From positions 1 through 44,140 of the forward strand of contig CALMRC010000130.1 in the NCBI GenBank assembly GCA_937873275.1: a DNA stretch of 44,140 nt. Reading direction: 5' to 3'. This stretch comes from an uncultured Spirochaetota bacterium (lineage in GTDB: Bacteria; Spirochaetota; Spirochaetia; Treponematales; UBA12059). The notes beneath the pieces were generated by a model. It was not told the origin of the DNA, did not search any database, and saw only the letters and a program-made list of their open reading frames with translations. Shown piece after piece: positions 16,204 through 24,028 of the stretch; positions within the stretch are counted from its first letter, which is position 1, and each line of letters opens with the position of its first letter. A program made the position numbers and the translations under genes.

Positions 16204-16857
16204 TTCCGAGAAGAGTCCGAGCCGGGCCGCCCGGGCTTCCCGCTCCGCCGCGGCGAAGGCGGAGGAGAAGGCGAAGGGATACTTCAGCAGGGCCGGGGCC
16301 GCCCCGGTGGCCACCAGCCGGAGATTGAGGCAATCCGCCCCCGGGGCGTACAGGTAGGCCAGGACCCGGCCGTACCGGTCCCGGAGCTCCCGGTCGAAGG
16401 CCAGGAGGACATCCCGGCCCTGCAGGAGAGCCCGGGCGGCCTCCGCGGACTGGGGTCCTCCGGCATCCGCGGGCCGGCTCCCGCGCCCCAATTCCGGAGC
16501 GTCCACCCCGATCAGGCGCACCCTCTCCCGGGATCCGAGGCCCTCGGGCGGACGGGGGATCTCGACGACCACGGTGTCCCCGTCCACCACCCGGACGACC
16601 CGGGCGGCGGTCATCCGGGAACGGTCCGCGGCTGCGGGATCCCGGAGGCCCTCGGCGTGGACGCTGTACGGGACCGGCGCTCCCGGCGCCGCGGGAGCGC
16701 CGGGGACGGCGGAGCCCGGGGAGGCCGCGCCCGTGAAAACGTCCAGCAGGGACCGGCAGGCGACGGGGATGTCCGCGGCCAGGAAGGCCGCGGCCCCGGC
16801 CGCGCAGGCGAAGACGATTACCGCGGGAAGGAGAGGCCTTCGGGAGACCGGTCTCAT
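16189..16857 (-). CDS. Thermonuclease (staphylococcal nuclease family), membrane-anchored or secreted
   Basis: A 222-residue protein with an N-terminal hydrophobic helix (about 9-29), a Pro/Ala/Gly linker and an SNase domain (about 84-222). The Ca2+-dependent phosphodiesterase residues known from the staphylococcal enzyme are present: Asp in VVDGDT (91-95), Arg114 and Asp119/Glu122 in RLIGVDAPE, and Arg164 in RYGRVLAY. It should cut DNA or RNA outside the cytoplasm, for nutrition or defence. ATG overlaps the stop of the putative glycosyltransferase by 4 bp. An insert of about 13 residues follows APE, richer in Gly/Pro than the family. Confidence 0.9.
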   Translation of the reverse strand: MRPVSRRPLLPAVIVFACAAGAAAFLAADIPVACRSLLDVFTGAASPGSAVPGAPAAPGAPVPYSVHAEGLRDPAAADRSRMTAARVVRVVDGDTVVVEIPRPPEGLGSRERVRLIGVDAPELGRGSRPADAGGPQSAEAARALLQGRDVLLAFDRELRDRYGRVLAYLYAPGADCLNLRLVATGAAPALLKYPFAFSSAFAAAEREARAARLGLFSELYIP

Positions 16858-18092
16858 GTCGCGGGGTTCGCCCGGGCCCAGACCACCGCCTTCCGCCAAG
16901 CCGTCTTGGTCCTCTCGAAGGATTCGAAGTGCCTCGGCGCATTCTTGGCGTAGGCGTCCAGTTCCGCCCCGATACGGTCGAACTCGGTAGTGCCGAAGTG
17001 GGCCCGGAGGGCGGGCACGGCCCGTCGGAAGGCCGCGCGCATGGACTCGACCGTGGCCTCGAAGTCCCCGCGCCGGGTGATGTAGGTCAGCAGGGGCTTG
17101 TACCGGGTCCAGCCCACGGCGGCCCGGGCGAACCGGGAGATCGTCGGCCGGGAATCCGCCAGCACGGGCTGGAGCTCCCGGGGCAGGACCCCGTGGAGGA
17201 GGTTCTGGTAGGTCAGAAAACCGTCGTGGAAGGTGTAGCAGGGCACCCGCAGCACGGTGTTGTCCGAGAGGCAGGTGGCCAGGAAGGTGTCCTCTCCCCG
17301 GGCGCCCGGGGGATTGTAGAAGGGGGCGATCCGCTCGATCCGCGCCAGGTTGAAGCAGAGGTTGGCACCGGAGATGAACTTCATTCCCCCCTCCTCGGGC
17401 ACCTCCACCACCGGGCGGTCCCGGAGCACCCCGCGGTCCGCCCAGGTGATCCCACGGTTCCCCAGGACCGTGCGGCGGATCTTCTCCCAGCTGATGATGT
17501 CGTTGGAGAGGGCCTCCACGAACTCCCCGAAGAGCTCCTCCGTCAGGGTGCCGTCGAAGCGGACGAAGGGTATGGGGGAGATGTACCCGCAGTGGCGGCC
17601 GTGGGTCAGGTCGGCCCGGCCGATGCTCTCCAGATGGGCGCTGGCGACCCCCTGGCCCGTCCAGGAAACGAGGCCGTCCTCCTCGGACACGGCCATGGGG
17701 TACTCGTCGTCGTCGATAAAGAGGAGGGCGTCCATCCGGTTCCGGACCGCGGCGTAGACCACGGCGTTGCGCTTCCTTCCGTACCCTTCCCCGAAGAGGA
17801 GCTCCGCCTCCCGGGCGTCCAGCACTCCCTCCCGTACGAGGAGCCGGGATTCCTCCCGGATCCGCGTCCTGCCGTAATAGTCGACCCCCTGGAGGTGGGC
17901 GGCTAAGGCGGGATCCAGGCCCTTGTAGTCCCGGACGCTGGTATTGAAATAGGCAAGGTCGTAGGCCACGAAGAGCCGGAGCTCCGTGGACCGGTCCGTC
18001 ACGAGGCCGTGCTCGTTCCAATTGTTGATGTACGTCCGCAGGAGGTTCCGGAACCCCCGGCGCCCCGTGACGAATCCGATCCCGAGTTTCAT
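16854..18092 (-). CDS. Putative glycosyltransferase (GT-A-like), uncharacterised
   Basis: A 412-residue protein with no signal peptide. It begins with a KLGIGFVTGRRGFRNLL strand/helix and the long AVVYAAVRNRMDALLFIDDDEYPM segment, where Asp127-129 match the metal-binding DxD of GT-A glycosyltransferases. A later GANLCFNLARIERIAPFYNPPGARGEDTFLATCLSD block resembles the acceptor-side E-D motif of family-2-like enzymes. I recognise no specific family or substrate. GGAGGGGG precedes ATG. It lies 13 bp after the M29 peptidase gene and is coupled to the nuclease gene, although no functional link among the three is apparent. Confidence 0.65.
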   Translation of the reverse strand: MKLGIGFVTGRRGFRNLLRTYINNWNEHGLVTDRSTELRLFVAYDLAYFNTSVRDYKGLDPALAAHLQGVDYYGRTRIREESRLLVREGVLDAREAELLFGEGYGRKRNAVVYAAVRNRMDALLFIDDDEYPMAVSEEDGLVSWTGQGVASAHLESIGRADLTHGRHCGYISPIPFVRFDGTLTEELFGEFVEALSNDIISWEKIRRTVLGNRGITWADRGVLRDRPVVEVPEEGGMKFISGANLCFNLARIERIAPFYNPPGARGEDTFLATCLSDNTVLRVPCYTFHDGFLTYQNLLHGVLPRELQPVLADSRPTISRFARAAVGWTRYKPLLTYITRRGDFEATVESMRAAFRRAVPALRAHFGTTEFDRIGAELDAYAKNAPRHFESFERTKTAWRKAVVWARANPAT

Positions 18093-18105
18093 CGGCCCCC
18101 TCCGT

Positions 18106-19221
18106 CTACTTCAGGTTTTCCGGATTCAGGCCCTCCAGCTCGGGCACCACGAAGCGGCCGTCCTTGCGGACAAGGCGCCCGTCCATCCAGATCTCACCGC
18201 CCCCGTGCTCGGGGGTCTGGATCAGGACCATGTCCCAGTGCACCGCGGACCGGTTGCCGTTGAAGCAGTCGTCGTAGCTGTTCCCGGGTGTGAAGTGGAT
18301 GGAGCCCGCGATCTTCTCGTCGAAGAGGGTCTCCTTCATGGCCCGGGTGATGTAGGGATTGACCCCCAGGGCGAACTCGCCCACGTACCGGGCGCCGGGG
18401 TCCGTGTCCAGGATGGCGTTTATCCGGTCTGTGTCGTTGGCCGTCGCCTTCACGATCTTCCCGTCCTTGAACTCCAGCCGGACGTCCTCGAAGGTGAACC
18501 CGTCCCGCTCGCTGGGGGTGTTGTAGGCCAGGACCCCGTTCACGGAATCCTTGACCGGGGCGGTGTAGACCTCCCCGTCGGGGATGTTCATCTTGCCGTC
18601 GCACTTGACCGGCGGCAGGCCCTTGATCGAGAAGGACAGGTCGGTGCCCGGGGCCACGATGCGGACCCGGTCCGTGCGGGCCAGCAGGTCCACCAGGGGA
18701 TCCATGGCCTTGGACATTTTCGCGTAGTCCAGGGTGCAGACGGAGAAGTAGAAGTCCTCGAAGGCCTCCTCGCTCATCCCCGCCAGCTGGGCCATCCCGG
18801 GGGTCGGATAGCGCAGCACCACCCAGCGGGTGTCCGGCACCCGGCACTCCATGTGCACCTTCCGGTTCAGGATGTCGTTGTAGAGCTTCAGCTTGTCCGG
18901 GGGGATGTCGGACCAGGCGCTGATATTGCGGTTGGCGGTGAATCCGATGAAGCAGTCCATCTCCTTCATGCGGGTCACCTCGTACCGGGCCTGGGCCTCC
19001 ATCTGCTCCGGGGTGCATCGGCGGACCAGGGCGCGGTCCACCGTCTTGTCCCGGAGGGTGACGAAGGGCAGGGCTCCGGCGCCGTGGACCGCGTCCACCA
19101 GGGCGGTCACGAAGGGCGCCTCCGCGTTGGTCGCCTGGATCAGGACCTTCTCCCCGGGCTTCGCGGCCACGGAGAAATTCACGAGAATCTCGGCCAGTCG
19201 GGTCAGTCGGGCGTCGATCAT
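18106..19221 (-). CDS. M29 family aminopeptidase (AmpS/AmpT-like)
   Basis: A 371-residue cytoplasmic metallo-aminopeptidase that removes N-terminal residues from peptides. The two-metal ligands of the M29 family can be traced as Glu217 (DGEVYTAPV), Glu282 (GEFALGVN), His309 (GSIHFTPG), His328 and Asp330 (AVHWDMV). The N-terminal domain has the PGEKVLIQATNAEAPFVTALVDA pattern. The length is slightly below the usual 400-410 residues. A ribosome site GAGGAAGG lies 5 bp before ATG, and a TATACT promoter element is about 40 bp upstream. First gene of a three-gene minus-strand group. Confidence 0.92.
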   Translation of the reverse strand: MIDARLTRLAEILVNFSVAAKPGEKVLIQATNAEAPFVTALVDAVHGAGALPFVTLRDKTVDRALVRRCTPEQMEAQARYEVTRMKEMDCFIGFTANRNISAWSDIPPDKLKLYNDILNRKVHMECRVPDTRWVVLRYPTPGMAQLAGMSEEAFEDFYFSVCTLDYAKMSKAMDPLVDLLARTDRVRIVAPGTDLSFSIKGLPPVKCDGKMNIPDGEVYTAPVKDSVNGVLAYNTPSERDGFTFEDVRLEFKDGKIVKATANDTDRINAILDTDPGARYVGEFALGVNPYITRAMKETLFDEKIAGSIHFTPGNSYDDCFNGNRSAVHWDMVLIQTPEHGGGEIWMDGRLVRKDGRFVVPELEGLNPENLK

Positions 19222-19236
19222 GGGGCCTTCCTCGGG

Positions 19237-19288
19237 TCGGGATCGGGGATTCGGGATCGAGTATACCAGGGACGGCCCCGGGAGGGAA
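19237..19288 (-). promoter_or_regulatory. Promoter region of the M29 peptidase gene
   Basis: On the minus strand TATACT (19265-19260) is a consensus -10, with a weak -35 TTCCCT at 17-bp spacing. Just downstream, two direct copies of TCGGGATCG (19237-19245 and 19251-19259) start 14 bp apart and could bind a regulator. Confidence 0.45.
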
Positions 19289-19314
19289 GGCGAAGGACAG
19301 CCCGAATCCTTCCT

Positions 19315-20304
19315 TTAATATCCTCCGCGCTCCCGGAGCCCCCGGACCGTCCGGTCCAGGGCTGCGTCCAGGGGGGTGATCCGGTACCCCAGCTCCTCCT
19401 CGGCCCGGGCCGAGGATACCCGCCAGTCGTAGAGGAAGCGCTTGACCCAGGCGGGCGTGATGAGGGGGCGGCCCCCGGTCAGGCGGGCTGCCGCCCCGGC
19501 CAGGCCCGCGGCGGCGTAGAGGACCGGGGCGGGGACCGTCGGAAGCCGGCGATCCACCCCGGAGGCCCGGGCCAGGGCCGCGAAGAAGTCCCGATAGGAC
19601 AGGTCGTGGCCGCCCAGGAGGTAGCGCCGTCCGGACTTCCCCCGCTCCAGGGCCGCCCGGTGCCCCGAGACCACGTCGTCCAGGAAGACGTAGTTCCCCA
19701 CGCTCCGCCCGTTCCCCGGGAGGAGCAGGAACCTCCTCCGGAGGTACCGGTCGATCATGGCCGTGTACGGGGGCAGGTCGGGTCCGACGGGACATCCGAA
19801 GACCCGGGTGGGATTGACCGTGACGATCTCGAGCCCCCGGTCCAGGAAGCCCGGGACCAGGGTCTCCGCCTCCGCCTTGGTCCGCTCGTAGTCGTTCAAA
19901 AAGCCGATCCTCCGGGGCGAATCCTCCGTGACAGGATCTCCGTCCAGGGCCGGGCCCAGGACCCCCGCGGAGGAGGTGAAGACCACCCGCCGGACCCCCG
20001 CCCGGACGGCGGCCTCGAAGACCCGGCGGGCCCCGGCCACGTTGGCCTCCTCGTAGTCGGACGGAGACCCCGAGGCTTTCACCCAGCCGGCCAGGTGGAA
20101 TCCCGCCTCGGTCCCCTCGCAGAGCCGGTCCAGGGACGCCGGATCCCCCAGGTCGCCCGGGATCACCCGGGCCCCCCGGGCCTCCAGGAAGGCTCCCCGG
20201 TCCCGGCTCCGGGCCAGGACCGCGACCTCGTGCCCGGCCTTCCGCAGGGACAGAGCTAAGGCGGATCCGATGTAGCCGGTCGCTCCCGTGACGAATACCC
20301 TCAT
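19315..20304 (-). CDS. NAD(P)-dependent epimerase/dehydratase (extended SDR)
   Basis: A 329-residue Rossmann-fold enzyme of the extended short-chain dehydrogenase class, close in style to dihydroflavonol-4-reductase-like and nucleoside-sugar epimerases. The cofactor loop GATGYIGS (7-14), VFTSSAGVLG with the catalytic Ser, and Tyr139-x3-Lys143 (NDYERTKAEAE) are intact, and NPTRVFGCPVGPD follows as in this family. Substrate cannot be read from sequence. A TTTACG-N17-TATACT promoter lies upstream. It is divergent from the SrkA-like gene. Confidence 0.88.
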   Translation of the reverse strand: MRVFVTGATGYIGSALALSLRKAGHEVAVLARSRDRGAFLEARGARVIPGDLGDPASLDRLCEGTEAGFHLAGWVKASGSPSDYEEANVAGARRVFEAAVRAGVRRVVFTSSAGVLGPALDGDPVTEDSPRRIGFLNDYERTKAEAETLVPGFLDRGLEIVTVNPTRVFGCPVGPDLPPYTAMIDRYLRRRFLLLPGNGRSVGNYVFLDDVVSGHRAALERGKSGRRYLLGGHDLSYRDFFAALARASGVDRRLPTVPAPVLYAAAGLAGAAARLTGGRPLITPAWVKRFLYDWRVSSARAEEELGYRITPLDAALDRTVRGLRERGGY

Positions 20305-20342
20305 CCGACGCCCCCGTTTCCAGAAATCAATACGCGCCGGCC

Positions 20343-20371
20343 AGTATAGGGTCCATGGCGTCGGTCGTAAA
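20343..20371 (-). promoter_or_regulatory. Promoter of the epimerase gene
   Basis: On the minus strand TTTACG (20371-20366), a 17-bp spacer and TATACT (20348-20343) predict a leader of about 30 nt. Confidence 0.55.
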
Positions 20372-20402
20372 GCCGGAGTATCCGGCGGGCCCCCGGCCGG
20401 TC

Positions 20403-20432
20403 TTGCGGTGGACGTACCCCCTGCCGTACAGT
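20403..20432 (+). promoter_or_regulatory. Promoter placing transcription start at the srkA ATG (leaderless)
   Basis: TTGCGG (20403-20408), an 18-bp spacer and TACAGT (20427-20432) end 6 bp before ATG 20439. No Shine-Dalgarno sequence fits between, so a leaderless mRNA is predicted. Confidence 0.4.
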
Positions 20433-20438
20433 GGATCC

Positions 20439-21428
20439 ATGACAGCCCCCTTCGACGTCCTGACCCCCGACCTCGCGATGGAGGCCGTACGGGAAGCCTT
20501 CGCCCTGGACCTCGAGGGGATCTGGGTGCCCTATCCCAGCTACATCAACCGGGTCTATGGCCTGCGATCCTCGGACGGCCGGGACTTCGTGGCCAAGTTC
20601 TACCGGCCGGGCCGATGGAGCCCGGAGGCCGTACGGGAGGAGCACGCCTTTTTGTCGGAACTGGCCGCCGCGGAGATCCCCGTCGCCGTCCCCCTGCCCG
20701 ACACGGACGGGGATACCCTGCCGGGTCTGGCCCTGGAAACGCCGGACGGCGGGGAAGTCCTCTATCCCTTCGCACTCTTCCCCCGTCGGGGAGGCAGGCT
20801 CTTCGACGCGGAGACGGACGAGGATTGGCTGCGCCTGGGCCGCCTGGCCGGACGCGTCCACTCCGTCGGCGCCCTCCGTTCCGCGGAGCACAGGACCGCC
20901 CTGCGCCCGGGGCTTCTGTCGGCCCATGCCGGGGAACTGGAGCGGGAGGGCTTCCCCCATCCGGAATGCCGCGCGGAATTCCGCGAAGTCGTCGAGAGAG
21001 CCCGGGAGATATTGGATCCCCTCCTCGCGGAAGCACGGCTCCTCCGGATCCACGGGGACTTCCACCGGGGCAACATCCTGGACCGCCCCGGGGAGGGCTT
21101 GCTGCTCATGGACTTCGACGACATGGTCCAGGGTCCCGCGGTCCAGGACCTGTGGCTTCTGCTCCCCGGCCCCTCGGACGAGTGCGCAAGGGAGTTCGCC
21201 TTGATCCTGGAAGGGTACGAGGAATTCCGGCCCTTCGACCCGACGGAGGGCGCCCTGATAGAACCCCTCCGCTTCCTCCGCATGCTTCATTACCTGGCTT
21301 GGCAGGCCCGCCAGAGGGGGGACTCAGGTTTTCTCCGGCACTTCCCGGACTGGGGAACCCGGGCCTTCTGGATCAAGGAAACCGAGGATTTGAGGGATCA
21401 GCTGAGAAGAGTGGACGGTGGACTGTGA
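20439..21428 (+). CDS. srkA: SrkA/YihE-like stress-response protein kinase
   Basis: A 329-residue aminoglycoside-phosphotransferase-fold kinase. E. coli SrkA is a Ser/Thr kinase that protects against stress-induced cell death. The sequence follows that family from PYPSYINRVYGLRSSDGRDFVAKFYRPGRWS through the catalytic HGDFHRGNIL (Asp207, Asn212) and metal-binding LMDFDDMVQGPAVQDLW (Asp225, Asp227). ATG 20439 begins TAPFDVLTPD, the usual N-terminus; an earlier ATG at 20355 adds a low-information stretch. The last codons (RRVDGGL) are made of a GGTGGAC-type repeat, so the natural C-terminus may have been replaced. Confidence 0.88.
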   Translation: MTAPFDVLTPDLAMEAVREAFALDLEGIWVPYPSYINRVYGLRSSDGRDFVAKFYRPGRWSPEAVREEHAFLSELAAAEIPVAVPLPDTDGDTLPGLALETPDGGEVLYPFALFPRRGGRLFDAETDEDWLRLGRLAGRVHSVGALRSAEHRTALRPGLLSAHAGELEREGFPHPECRAEFREVVERAREILDPLLAEARLLRIHGDFHRGNILDRPGEGLLLMDFDDMVQGPAVQDLWLLLPGPSDECAREFALILEGYEEFRPFDPTEGALIEPLRFLRMLHYLAWQARQRGDSGFLRHFPDWGTRAFWIKETEDLRDQLRRVDGGL

Positions 21429-21439
21429 ACAGTGGACGG
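21411..21439 (+). repeat. GGTGGAC/AGTGGAC short repeat at the 3' end of srkA
   Basis: Three imperfect copies of a GTGGACG-type word span the stop codon of srkA. A similar array in the opposite orientation ends the converging HD-domain gene (21511-21549). Confidence 0.6.
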
Positions 21440-21503
21440 AGTGAAGCAGCAGCGGACCGCCTGCGTCAACGCTAGGGTGATTTCCGGTGACCGCGCGGTC
21501 GCC

Positions 21504-22184
21504 TCATTTCCGTCCTCTGTCCACCGGCCACTGCCCACCTTCCACCGCCTTTTCCAGCACATCCCCCGGCAAGCCCCCTCCCGCCGCCTTCCGGGCGCTC
21601 TCGAGGAACTCCCCCATGCGGGGGAACCCCTCGGACGCGTAGACGGCGGCCTGGATGCCCATCTCCAGGCGGTCCAGGCGGCGCAGGAGCCGGGCCTCGG
21701 GGCTGACGCCTTCCTCGAATTCCTCCCAGAGGTCCCGGATCTCCACGGCGCCCGGAAGCCCCTCGAGGACCCGGAGGAGGGACTCCCGTTCCAACCCGTA
21801 CTTCTCCTCCTTGGAGATCCCGTCCACGGGGGTGATGTCCCCGGCGTAGACCTCCCCGAGCTCGTGGGCCAGGGCCATGCGGCAGGTCTTCCCGGGGTCC
21901 GCGTCCTCGAAGGGTTTCCGGCCCGCCAGGAACAGGGCGAGCACGGCGGTGCCGAAGCTGTGGTCCGCCACGGATTCGCAGGCCCCCTCCGGGACGCCCC
22001 GCTTGAGCCAGCCCTGGCGGTAGAGCCGCTTGAGGGCCAGGACCCGCAGGTAGGCCCGGAGGATGGCCTCCTCCGGCGCAGGTCCGACGGAGGTCTCCGA
22101 ATCCGAGCCGGAGGCGGTTCCGCCGTCCGGGCGCGCGGGAGGTCCGAGCAGAAGGTCTTCGGGAAAGCCGGCCTTGCGCTTCAT
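21504..22184 (-). CDS. HD-domain phosphohydrolase (HDDC2/YfbR-like 5'-deoxynucleotidase)
   Basis: A 226-residue protein of the HD superfamily; relatives dephosphorylate deoxynucleoside monophosphates. The family signature is clear: ESVADHSFGTA with His75, ALAHELGEVYAGDITP with His107-Glu108, and RRLDRLEMGIQAA with Asp171. The central His-Asp pair is His-Glu here, a variant seen in some bacterial members as I recall. The first 35 residues are a disordered-looking Gly/Ser/Pro extension, and the C-terminal 13 come from a short DNA repeat. ATG lies 6 bp after a TAGGAT -10 box with no room for a ribosome site, suggesting leaderless translation. Confidence 0.85.
   Translation of the reverse strand: MKRKAGFPEDLLLGPPARPDGGTASGSDSETSVGPAPEEAILRAYLRVLALKRLYRQGWLKRGVPEGACESVADHSFGTAVLALFLAGRKPFEDADPGKTCRMALAHELGEVYAGDITPVDGISKEEKYGLERESLLRVLEGLPGAVEIRDLWEEFEEGVSPEARLLRRLDRLEMGIQAAVYASEGFPRMGEFLESARKAAGGGLPGDVLEKAVEGGQWPVDRGRK
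21511..21549 (-). repeat. GTGGA-type short repeat at the 3' end of the HD-domain gene
   Basis: Read on the minus strand the copies are GGTGGAAGG, GGGCAGTGG, CCGGTGGAC and AGAGGACGG, encoding the C-terminal VEGGQWPVDRGRK. It is a loose inverted partner of the 21411-21439 array. Confidence 0.55.
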
Positions 22185-22190
22185 GCGGCC

Positions 22191-22219
22191 ATCCTAGCGA
22201 CCCGGGCGGGAACGGGCAA
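22191..22219 (-). promoter_or_regulatory. Leaderless promoter of the HD-domain gene
   Basis: On the minus strand TTGCCC (22219-22214), an exact 17-bp spacer and TAGGAT (22196-22191) are followed by 6 bp and then ATG 22184. Confidence 0.6.
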
Positions 22220-22241
22220 GCCGTTCGCGCAGGTTCCGGAT

Positions 22242-22257
22242 CCGTCCCAAGCTTCGT
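22242..22257 (+). repeat. Left copy of a 16-bp inverted repeat flanking a four-gene block
   Basis: CCGTCCCAAGCTTCGT is the exact reverse complement of 25734-25749. Both copies also have CAAGCCG on the same outer side (22217-22223; complement at 25751-25757), at different spacing. Confidence 0.7.
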
Positions 22258-22299
22258 ACCACGAGTGGCCTTGTGCCCCGCCGGGGCTCGTGGTATGTT
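22257..22299 (+). promoter_or_regulatory. Promoter with overlapping 9-bp inverted repeat, upstream of the cNMP-binding gene
   Basis: TTGTGC (22271-22276), a 17-bp spacer and TATGTT (22294-22299) form a promoter. Arms TACCACGAG (22257-22265) and CTCGTGGTA (22287-22295) bracket the -35 and end at the -10, a typical operator placement. A second hairpin, CCCGGGAG/CTCCCGGG (22334-22351), stands in the leader just before the ribosome site. Confidence 0.6.
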
Positions 22300-22370
22300 G
22301 AATCCGGTATGACCGTGGTTGACCGGAGACCGGCCCGGGAGTCCTCCCGGGGGCCCGTCAGGAGGCGTCC

Positions 22371-22883
22371 GTGATCGACACCGCCTCCCTCCAGAAGTAT
22401 TCCCTCTTCGGGGGGATGATCCCGGAGCAGGTCGAGCGGATCCGCCCCCTCCTGATCCAGTCGGTCTACTCGAAGGGCCAGGCCGTCCTCCGGGAAGGGG
22501 ATCCCAACGACAGCATCTACTTCATCCTCGACGGCCGCGTCCAGATCGTGAAGGGGGTCCGGGTCCTGTCCGAACTCGGGGAGGGTGATACCTTCGGGGA
22601 GATGGAGCTCCTGGACGTCCAGCCCTCGGCGGCCACGGTCCGCGCCCTGAGTCCCCTGAGCGTGGCCGCCATCTCGAACCGGGCGGTCCGCCAGATCTAT
22701 TGCCTGGACCCCAAGATCTTCGCCCTCCTGGTCATGAACCTGGCCCGGGACCTCTCCCGGAAACTGAGACGGATGGACGAGCTGATCGCGGCCCTCGCCG
22801 CCGGCGATTCGGCCACCGCGGCGGCCCCCTCCGCCCCGGTGGTCCCCGATCCCGCCGCGCGGCCCGGCGGCCTGGACTGCTGA
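22371..22883 (+). CDS. Cyclic-nucleotide-binding-domain protein
   Basis: A 170-residue protein made of one cNMP-binding domain (about 1-125: LQKYSLFGGMIPEQVERI, GQAVLREGDPNDSIYFILDGRVQI, LGEGDTFGEMELL) and a Pro/Ala-rich tail. There is no helix-turn-helix, so it is not a complete Crp/Fnr regulator. The phosphate-binding cassette reads FGEMELLDVQPSAATVRA; the Arg of the canonical R-S/T-A-A pair is Pro-Ser here, so cyclic-nucleotide binding is doubtful. GTG is the start, with GGAGG 6 bp before it. It probably forms an operon with the next three genes. Its role may be a protein-protein adaptor or ligand sensor. Confidence 0.82.
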   Translation: MIDTASLQKYSLFGGMIPEQVERIRPLLIQSVYSKGQAVLREGDPNDSIYFILDGRVQIVKGVRVLSELGEGDTFGEMELLDVQPSAATVRALSPLSVAAISNRAVRQIYCLDPKIFALLVMNLARDLSRKLRRMDELIAALAAGDSATAAAPSAPVVPDPAARPGGLDC

Positions 22884-22897
22884 ACCGGAGGTACTGG

Positions 22898-23974
22898 ATG
22901 TTCGAGGAGATCAAGCGGCCGACCCTGGTCGTGGACACGGACAAGGTCCGGCGGAACGTGCTCCGGATGAAGGAACGGGCGGACCGGAACGGGGTCGCCC
23001 TCCGGCCCCACCTAAAGACCCACCAGTCCCGGGTCGTCGGCCGCCTGTTCCGGGACCTGGGAATCCGGACCGGCACGGTCTCCTCCGTGGGGATGGCCCG
23101 GTTCTTCGCGGACGACGGCTGGGACGACCTGACCATCGCCTTCCCGGCGAACCTCCGGGAGATCCGGGAGATGGACGAGCTGGCGGGCCGGATCCGCCTG
23201 GGCCTCCTGGCGGACAACCCGGACACGGTTCGGGCCCTCTCCGCGGGGCTCTCCCGACCCGTGGATCTCTGGATCAAGATCGACACGGGATCCCGGCGTT
23301 GCGGGATCGAGGCCGGGGACGAGGCGGGCCTCCGGGCGATGTCGGAGGCGGTCCGGAAATCCCCGCGCCTCCGCCTGGCGGGGGTCCTGAGCCACGACTC
23401 CCGGACCTACCAGGTCCGGGGCCCGGAAGCCGTCGCCGCGCTGTACCGGGAGGGACGAGACGCCCTCCTTTCCGCCGAGGCCTTCCTGGCCGCCGAGGGC
23501 TGGCCGGACCTTCGGGCTTCCTTCGGGGACACCCCTTCCATGAGCCTGGTGGAGGACTGGTCCGGCCTGGACGAGGCCCGGCCCGGCAACTTCGCGTACT
23601 ACGACCTCCAACAGTTCGTGACGGGTTCCTGCTCTGCGGGGGACATCGCCGCGGCGGTGGCCTGCCCCGTCGTCGGGGTCTATCCCCGACGCGGGGAGGC
23701 CGTGGTCTACGGCGGGGCCGTGCACCTTTCCAAGCAATCCCAGACCCTGCCGGACGGGGAGGTCTCCTACGGGGCCCTGTTCGAGATGCGGGACGGTCGG
23801 TGGACGGGCTTCCGGGAGGGAGCCCGGGTCCGGGGGGTGACCCAGGAGCACGGGATCCTCCGACTGCCCCCGGAGCTTGCGGAATCCCTCCGGGTCGGGG
23901 ACCTGGCCTTCGTCTGCCCGGTGCATTCCTGCCTGGCCGCGGACCTGCTTCGCCCGGACACGATCTACATCTGA
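22898..23974 (+). CDS. PLP-dependent D-threonine aldolase / D-serine dehydratase-like enzyme
   Basis: A fold-type III PLP enzyme of 358 residues (alanine-racemase barrel plus beta domain). The PLP lysine is Lys40 in RPHLKTHQS. KIDTGSRRCGIEAGD and the C-terminal metal pair His343/Cys345 in CPVHSCLAAD match the D-serine dehydratase-like/D-threonine aldolase group, where these residues bind a metal beside PLP. It should cleave or dehydrate a D-hydroxyamino acid; which one is not decidable by eye. ATG has GGAGG 6 bp upstream and lies 14 bp after the preceding gene. Confidence 0.9.
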   Translation: MFEEIKRPTLVVDTDKVRRNVLRMKERADRNGVALRPHLKTHQSRVVGRLFRDLGIRTGTVSSVGMARFFADDGWDDLTIAFPANLREIREMDELAGRIRLGLLADNPDTVRALSAGLSRPVDLWIKIDTGSRRCGIEAGDEAGLRAMSEAVRKSPRLRLAGVLSHDSRTYQVRGPEAVAALYREGRDALLSAEAFLAAEGWPDLRASFGDTPSMSLVEDWSGLDEARPGNFAYYDLQQFVTGSCSAGDIAAAVACPVVGVYPRRGEAVVYGGAVHLSKQSQTLPDGEVSYGALFEMRDGRWTGFREGARVRGVTQEHGILRLPPELAESLRVGDLAFVCPVHSCLAADLLRPDTIYI

Positions 23975-24028
23975 CGAATCGCCCGGGCGCCCGGAACAAC
24001 TCCCGGAACGCCCGGAAAGGATGATTGT

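Noticed and set aside
17986-20259. 757-residue plus-strand open frame
   Set aside because: Antisense shadow of the M29 peptidase and epimerase genes, both of which have complete active-site motifs.
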